Positions 6,880 to 10,681 of a stretch of DNA of 10,681 bases are shown here, one piece after another. Source of the stretch: Christensenellaceae bacterium (lineage in GTDB: Bacteria; Bacillota; Clostridia; Christensenellales; Borkfalkiaceae). Under the pieces are notes generated by a model that saw only the letters and a program-made list of their open reading frames with translations, did not search any database and was not told the DNA's origin. How positions within the stretch are numbered: the first letter of the stretch is position 1; each line of letters opens with the position of its first letter. Made by a program: the position numbers and the translations under genes. The stretch lies in contig JAEDMA010000046.1 in assembly GCA_016295005.1 (NCBI GenBank), positions 1 through 10,681 on the forward strand. The letters run 5' to 3'.

Positions 6880-8814
6880 ATGAGCGAAATTAACCTGTTA
6901 AGCAGCAAAATATTTAATCGTATCGCTGCCGGTGAAGTTGTTGAAAGACCTGCGTCGGCAGTCAAAGAACTCGTAGAAAATTCTATCGACGCGGGCGCCG
7001 ATTCAATTTCGGTAGAAATAACCGATGGCGGTAAAACGCTGATTAAAATATCGGATAACGGTTCGGGAATAGAAAAAAGCCAGTTAAAAAAGGCTCTTTT
7101 ACCGCACGCCACGAGCAAAATAAGCAAAGTAGAAGACCTTGATAATATTGTGACTTTGGGGTTTCGTGGCGAAGCGTTGGCAAGTATCGCTTCCGTTTCG
7201 GAAATAACGATAGAATCTAAACCGATTGAACAGGATATCGGCGCGGCAATAACATGCCGCGGCGGAGAGTTTGAAGACGTTATCGACAGCCCTGTCGACG
7301 GCGGCACGGAAATTACCGTAAACAATCTTTTTTATAATACTCCCGTAAGAGAAAAATTTTTAAAAACGATTAGAACGGAAGAAAACGAAATAACTTCCGT
7401 TATGGCAAGGTTTATTTTAGGCAATCCCGACATATCGTTTAAGTATTCGGCAAACGGGAAAAACATATTGCAATCCTACGGCGACGGTCTCGAATCCGCC
7501 GTGGTAAAAGTGTACGGTTCCACCGTTATAGGGGACTGTTTTTATATCGATACGGAAAAGAACGGAATCAGAATAAAGGGGTATATCGGAAAACAATACT
7601 ATTCTAAGCCGAACAGAAGTTACCAGACGGTTTTTATTAACAGAAGGTACGTTGTAAATCAAACGATTTCTTCTGCCGTTATGAACGCTTACGCGCCGTA
7701 TATGATGAAAAGACAATATCCGTTTTATGTTCTCGATATTACAATGCCTTCCGAGTTTATAGACGTAAACGTTCATCCAAACAAAATCGACGTAAGATTT
7801 ATAAACAATCAAATCGTTTACGGAACGTTATATACTACAATTACAAAAGTATTAGACGGCTCTCACGAAGCAGTGGAGATTGCTTCCGTAAAAGAACTCG
7901 CGCCTAAAAATATAGAAACAGAAAATAAAAGCGAAACGGTCAGCGACGCCGGAAAAACCGAAAAGAAAGTCGAAGTCAAAACGAGTCTTTTTGCTGCTCG
8001 CAAAGGGAACGAAAACTTAAACCGGAGTAAACCGTTCGGCGGTAGCGCGCTTTTTTCGGATTTCGGCGCAGCGAGTATTTCGAAATATAACGACACGGAT
8101 AAAATAGTAAAAGAAAGTTTTTCGGGTAGTGTAACCGATATATTCGCGGAAAATAAAGCGTTTATAGAAAAACTTGAAAAAGAAAAAGCCTCGAAAAGTC
8201 TTTCAACCGAACAAACGTATCAGGCAAAAATCGATTTAAATAAAGATTTCAGGGTTGTCGGTCAGGTTTTAACAACGTATCTGATACTGGAAGACGGTAA
8301 AGATTTGTATTTTATAGATCAGCACGCCGCGCATGAAAGGGTTTTGTTTGATAAATTGAACGAAGAATTAGAAAACAAAAAACTTGTTTTGCAGCCTATG
8401 CTTGCGCCGTATGTATTTACCGTAAATAACGCCGAATATAATTTCCTTTCGGAAAATCTTTCTTCCGTAAGAGAAATCGGTATCGGAATAGAAGAATTCG
8501 GCGCTTCAACTTTCAGAGTGTCCGAAATGCCTGCATTTTTAAGCAATATAAACCTTAAAAAGTTTTTTGACGATATTCTTTCCGAAATGGACACGCTTAA
8601 AAAGCTTACAGGGAAAGAAATATTGAAAGACAGGCTTGCAAGAACCGCTTGTCGTTCGGCTATAAAAGCGGGCGACGTTATGACAGAAAGCGAAATAAAA
8701 TGCCTTATCGAAAAAATGAAAGGCGATATGGGACTAAAATGTCCGCACGGAAGGCCAGTGGTTGTAAAGATAACGGGTACGGAAATAGAAAAATGGTTCA
8801 AAAGAATAGTATAA
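6880..8814 (+). CDS. mutL: DNA mismatch repair endonuclease MutL
   Basis: GHKL ATPase that couples MutS to strand removal and, in bacteria without MutH, nicks the new strand itself. Of 644 residues, the N-terminal domain (about 1-330) shows AAGEVVERP, ELVENSIDAG (catalytic Glu33, Asn34), DNGSGI, GFRGEAL (94-100) and NVHPNK (Lys302). A K/E/S-rich linker of low complexity spans about 340-450. The C-terminal domain has DQHAAHE (480-486), ACR (590-592), CPHGRP (621-626) and a terminal FKR, the metal-binding endonuclease set, so it should be an active nuclease. In the DQHA-x2-E-x4-E motif the last Glu is Asp491. QPMLAP (505-510) matches the beta-clamp-binding motif of MutL (QPLLIP in E. coli), suggesting clamp-stimulated nicking. 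Its end overlaps miaA by 22 bp. Confidence 0.98.
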   Translation: MSEINLLSSKIFNRIAAGEVVERPASAVKELVENSIDAGADSISVEITDGGKTLIKISDNGSGIEKSQLKKALLPHATSKISKVEDLDNIVTLGFRGEALASIASVSEITIESKPIEQDIGAAITCRGGEFEDVIDSPVDGGTEITVNNLFYNTPVREKFLKTIRTEENEITSVMARFILGNPDISFKYSANGKNILQSYGDGLESAVVKVYGSTVIGDCFYIDTEKNGIRIKGYIGKQYYSKPNRSYQTVFINRRYVVNQTISSAVMNAYAPYMMKRQYPFYVLDITMPSEFIDVNVHPNKIDVRFINNQIVYGTLYTTITKVLDGSHEAVEIASVKELAPKNIETENKSETVSDAGKTEKKVEVKTSLFAARKGNENLNRSKPFGGSALFSDFGAASISKYNDTDKIVKESFSGSVTDIFAENKAFIEKLEKEKASKSLSTEQTYQAKIDLNKDFRVVGQVLTTYLILEDGKDLYFIDQHAAHERVLFDKLNEELENKKLVLQPMLAPYVFTVNNAEYNFLSENLSSVREIGIGIEEFGASTFRVSEMPAFLSNINLKKFFDDILSEMDTLKKLTGKEILKDRLARTACRSAIKAGDVMTESEIKCLIEKMKGDMGLKCPHGRPVVVKITGTEIEKWFKRIV

Positions 8815-9713
8815 CGAAAAAACTTATTATTATTTGCGGACCTACGGCTTCTTCCAAAACTTCTCTTGCGGTTGCTATTGCCGAAAAACTTAACAGCGAA
8901 GTTATATCGGCAGATTCTATGAACGTCTATAAACGGCTGAATGTCGGAACGGCAAAACCCGACGTAGAAGAAATGAAAGGAATAAAACACCATTTGATAG
9001 ACGTGGTCGAACCGGACGAAGAATTTTCTGTTTCCGATTATAAACGGCTCGCAAAGCCCGTAATCGATAATCTTTTATCGAAAGGCAAGATTCCGATAAT
9101 ATGCGGCGGAACCGGGTTTTATATAAACTCTTTACTATATAACCTTTCTTACGGTAAAGGGAAAGGCGACGAAACCGTGCGCGAAAAATATAAATTGCTG
9201 GCTCAAAAAAACGGCAATATGTTCGTTTATGATATCTTGACGGAAAAAGATCCCGAAACGGCAAAAAAACTTCATCCCAACGACGTTAAGAGAGTTATAA
9301 GAGCGTTGGAAATATTCGAAAGCGGCATAAAAAAATCCGATATCAAAGACGATATGACCCCTAATTACGATTACGTTGCGTATTCCGTTGGGTATTCTCG
9401 CGAAGAACTTTATAATCGTATTGATAAACGAGTAGACGTAATGTTTGAAAAAGGTCTCGTTGAAGAAGTCAAACGTTTAATTGACGACGGTATAACGGAA
9501 AATCATCAATGTATGCAAGGAATCGGATATAAGGAAATTTTCCCTTACTTAAACAGAGAACTAACTCTTGACCAGACAAAAGACTTAATTAAATTAAATA
9601 CAAGACATTACGCAAAAAGACAAATTACGTTTTTTAATCGGTTGGGCGGTCTTAAAACCATATCTCCGTCCGTTCCCGAAAAAATGGCGGAGAAAATTAT
9701 AGAAGAATTATGA
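8793..9713 (+). CDS. miaA: tRNA dimethylallyltransferase MiaA
   Basis: Transfers a dimethylallyl group from DMAPP to N6 of A37 in tRNAs reading UNN codons, giving i6A37, the substrate of MiaB. The ATG at 8793 gives 306 residues, the usual length, with 10 residues before the P-loop strand; GGAAA at 8781-8785 is a weak ribosome binding site 7 nt upstream. The frame is open further upstream inside mutL, but that part is basic, non-homologous sequence. Seen: P-loop GPTASSKT (16-23), SADSMNVYK with catalytic Asp41, VGTAKP, GGTGFYI (105-111), the insertion domain (about 120-190), QGIGYKE (242-248) and TRHYAKRQ. Two departures from the usual family sequence: Ser21 replaces the P-loop Gly before Lys22, and Asn44 stands where Gln is usual in SADSMQ. 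It overlaps mutL by 22 bp and the next gene by 4 bp (ATGA). Confidence 0.96.
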   Translation: MVQKNSITKKLIIICGPTASSKTSLAVAIAEKLNSEVISADSMNVYKRLNVGTAKPDVEEMKGIKHHLIDVVEPDEEFSVSDYKRLAKPVIDNLLSKGKIPIICGGTGFYINSLLYNLSYGKGKGDETVREKYKLLAQKNGNMFVYDILTEKDPETAKKLHPNDVKRVIRALEIFESGIKKSDIKDDMTPNYDYVAYSVGYSREELYNRIDKRVDVMFEKGLVEEVKRLIDDGITENHQCMQGIGYKEIFPYLNRELTLDQTKDLIKLNTRHYAKRQITFFNRLGGLKTISPSVPEKMAEKIIEEL

Positions 9714-10681
9714 TAGATAACGAGTTGATAGAAAATTGCGAAAAATCTTTGGCTGAATCATTTAAAAAAATTGATGACGTCAGTCTATACAATCAAGAAA
9801 AGGTGCTTAACGCTTTCAGAAAAAATCAGATAGCGTTAAGGCATTTTTGCGGAACGACGGGGTACGCTTACGGGGACGAAGGCAGAGATACGCTGAACAA
9901 ACTCGTGGCGGACGTTTTCGGGGCGGAAAGCGCGATATGTTCCGCTAATATCGTATCTGGAACTCACGCGATTTCTTTGTGCCTTTACGGCGTTTTAAGA
10001 CCGGGCGATTTGTGCCTTTCCGTAACGGGCGAGCCTTACGATACGCTGCAGGAAGTTGTTTCAAAAGAAGGCAACGGTTCGCTTAAAGATTTCAATATCG
10101 AATTCGAAAGCATACCTCTTAAAGAAGGTAAAATAGATAAAGAAAAAATCAAAGAAAGTTTTGCCCGAAAAATGCCTAAAATGGTTTATTTGCAACGGTC
10201 ACGGGGGTACGAATGGCGCGACGCATTCTCGGTAGAACAAATTAAAGAAGCGGTTGATTTTGTCAGAAGCGAGGGCTTTGACGGCTGTATAATGCTTGAT
10301 AATTGTTACGGAGAATTCGTAGAAAAAACGGAACCCACCGAAGTCGGAGTAAATATTATGGCGGGTTCGATGATAAAAAATCCCGGAGGGGGAATAGCAC
10401 CTACGGGCGGATACGTTGCAGGCGATGAAAAATACGTTGATTTAGTCGGTAAAAGGCTTACTGCGCCGTCTATCGGAAGAGAAGTCGGCTCGAATTGTTC
10501 GGGTTATCAATTATATTACCAGGGGCTGTTTCTTGCTCCGCACGTCGTCGGGCAGGCGCTAAAAGGCTCCATGCTTTTCGGTAAGGTTTTAACCGAGTTG
10601 GGGTATGAAGTTTCGCCGTCTATAGATAAAATCCCGTCGGATATTATCAGGGCGATAAAATTTAACGATAGAAACGCAATG
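9710..10681 (+). CDS. Methionine gamma-lyase/aluminium-resistance family PLP enzyme (YnbB-like), 3'-truncated
   Basis: A fold-type I PLP-dependent protein of the family annotated as methionine gamma-lyase-like or aluminium resistance protein (YnbB in Bacillus subtilis); the physiological substrate is uncertain, and a C-S lyase role is inferred from the family. The 324 visible residues have no stop; the family is about 410-430 long, so roughly 90-100 residues lie beyond the window. Seen: GYAYGDEGRDTL (51-62), FGAESA, SGTHAI (83-88), TGEPYDTL (106-113), QRSRGYEWR (162-170), LDNCYGEF with Asp197 placed to contact the pyridine nitrogen, and GSMIKNPGGG with the likely PLP lysine Lys223. The ATG overlaps the miaA stop as ATGA, so translation is probably coupled by re-initiation. 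Bacillus and Clostridium have related genes shortly after miaA, usually with hfq between; hfq is absent here. Confidence 0.9.
   Translation, partial: MIDNELIENCEKSLAESFKKIDDVSLYNQEKVLNAFRKNQIALRHFCGTTGYAYGDEGRDTLNKLVADVFGAESAICSANIVSGTHAISLCLYGVLRPGDLCLSVTGEPYDTLQEVVSKEGNGSLKDFNIEFESIPLKEGKIDKEKIKESFARKMPKMVYLQRSRGYEWRDAFSVEQIKEAVDFVRSEGFDGCIMLDNCYGEFVEKTEPTEVGVNIMAGSMIKNPGGGIAPTGGYVAGDEKYVDLVGKRLTAPSIGREVGSNCSGYQLYYQGLFLAPHVVGQALKGSMLFGKVLTELGYEVSPSIDKIPSDIIRAIKFNDRNAM

Noticed and set aside
6864..7325. A 153-codon minus-strand open frame over the start of mutL
   Set aside because: Antisense to the conserved MutL ATPase domain; its low-complexity Ser/Ile content mirrors mutL codons and it has no family signature.
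8649..8792. Upstream extension of the miaA frame into mutL
   Set aside because: The 48 extra residues are basic and unlike MiaA, while the ATG at 8793 gives the normal family length and N-terminus.
8319..8993. A 224-codon open frame on the minus strand across the end of mutL and start of miaA
   Set aside because: It lies wholly antisense to two strongly supported genes, has no recognisable domain, and its translation is an irregular mix rich in Ser, Phe and Ile.
1..10681. CRISPR arrays, tRNA or rRNA genes, insertion sequences, phage or defence genes
   Set aside because: None seen: apart from the 92-bp divergent promoter region and gaps of a few bases, the window is covered by conserved housekeeping genes with uniform codon use.

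Overview
The window is an AT-rich housekeeping segment, almost entirely coding, that best fits a low-G+C Bacillota (Clostridia-like) bacterium. The reasons are a short ThiI without a rhodanese domain, an endonuclease-type MutL (so a MutH-independent mismatch repair system), a one-membrane-anchor class A penicillin-binding protein, and a miaB-mutS-mutL-miaA order followed by a YnbB-like PLP enzyme. That order resembles Bacillus and Clostridium genomes. A genus or species cannot be named from sequence reading alone.

Layout: (1) bases 1-650, 3' part of thiI (tRNA 4-thiouridine sulfurtransferase) on the plus strand; (2) bases 655-2865, a complete bifunctional class A PBP on the minus strand, converging on thiI with only 4 bp between stop codons; a plus-strand intrinsic terminator (678-711) for thiI lies inside the last codons of the PBP gene; (3) bases 2866-2957, a 92-bp very AT-rich divergent promoter region with a sigma-A-like TTGACA-17-TATTAT promoter facing right and a weaker TATAAT element facing left; (4) bases 2958-10681, a tightly packed plus-strand operon: miaB, mutS, mutL, miaA and a methionine gamma-lyase-family PLP enzyme that runs off the window. 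Gaps are 4 bp, 9 bp, then overlaps of 22 bp and 4 bp, so translational coupling is likely.

The operon joins two pathways. MutS and MutL form the mismatch-repair recognition and nicking pair. MiaA prenylates A37 of tRNAs and MiaB adds the 2-methylthio group to that product, so the first and fourth genes make consecutive steps of ms2i6A synthesis. ThiI, just upstream, is a third tRNA thiolation enzyme but has its own transcription unit.

I found no sign of a new defence, mobile or RNA-based system. The points worth a second look are small: a promoter placed so that miaB mRNA would be leaderless, a Gly-to-Ser change in the MiaA P-loop, no visible beta-clamp motif in the MutS tail while MutL keeps one, a ribosome binding site unusually far from the PBP start, and the terminator embedded in a convergent coding sequence.
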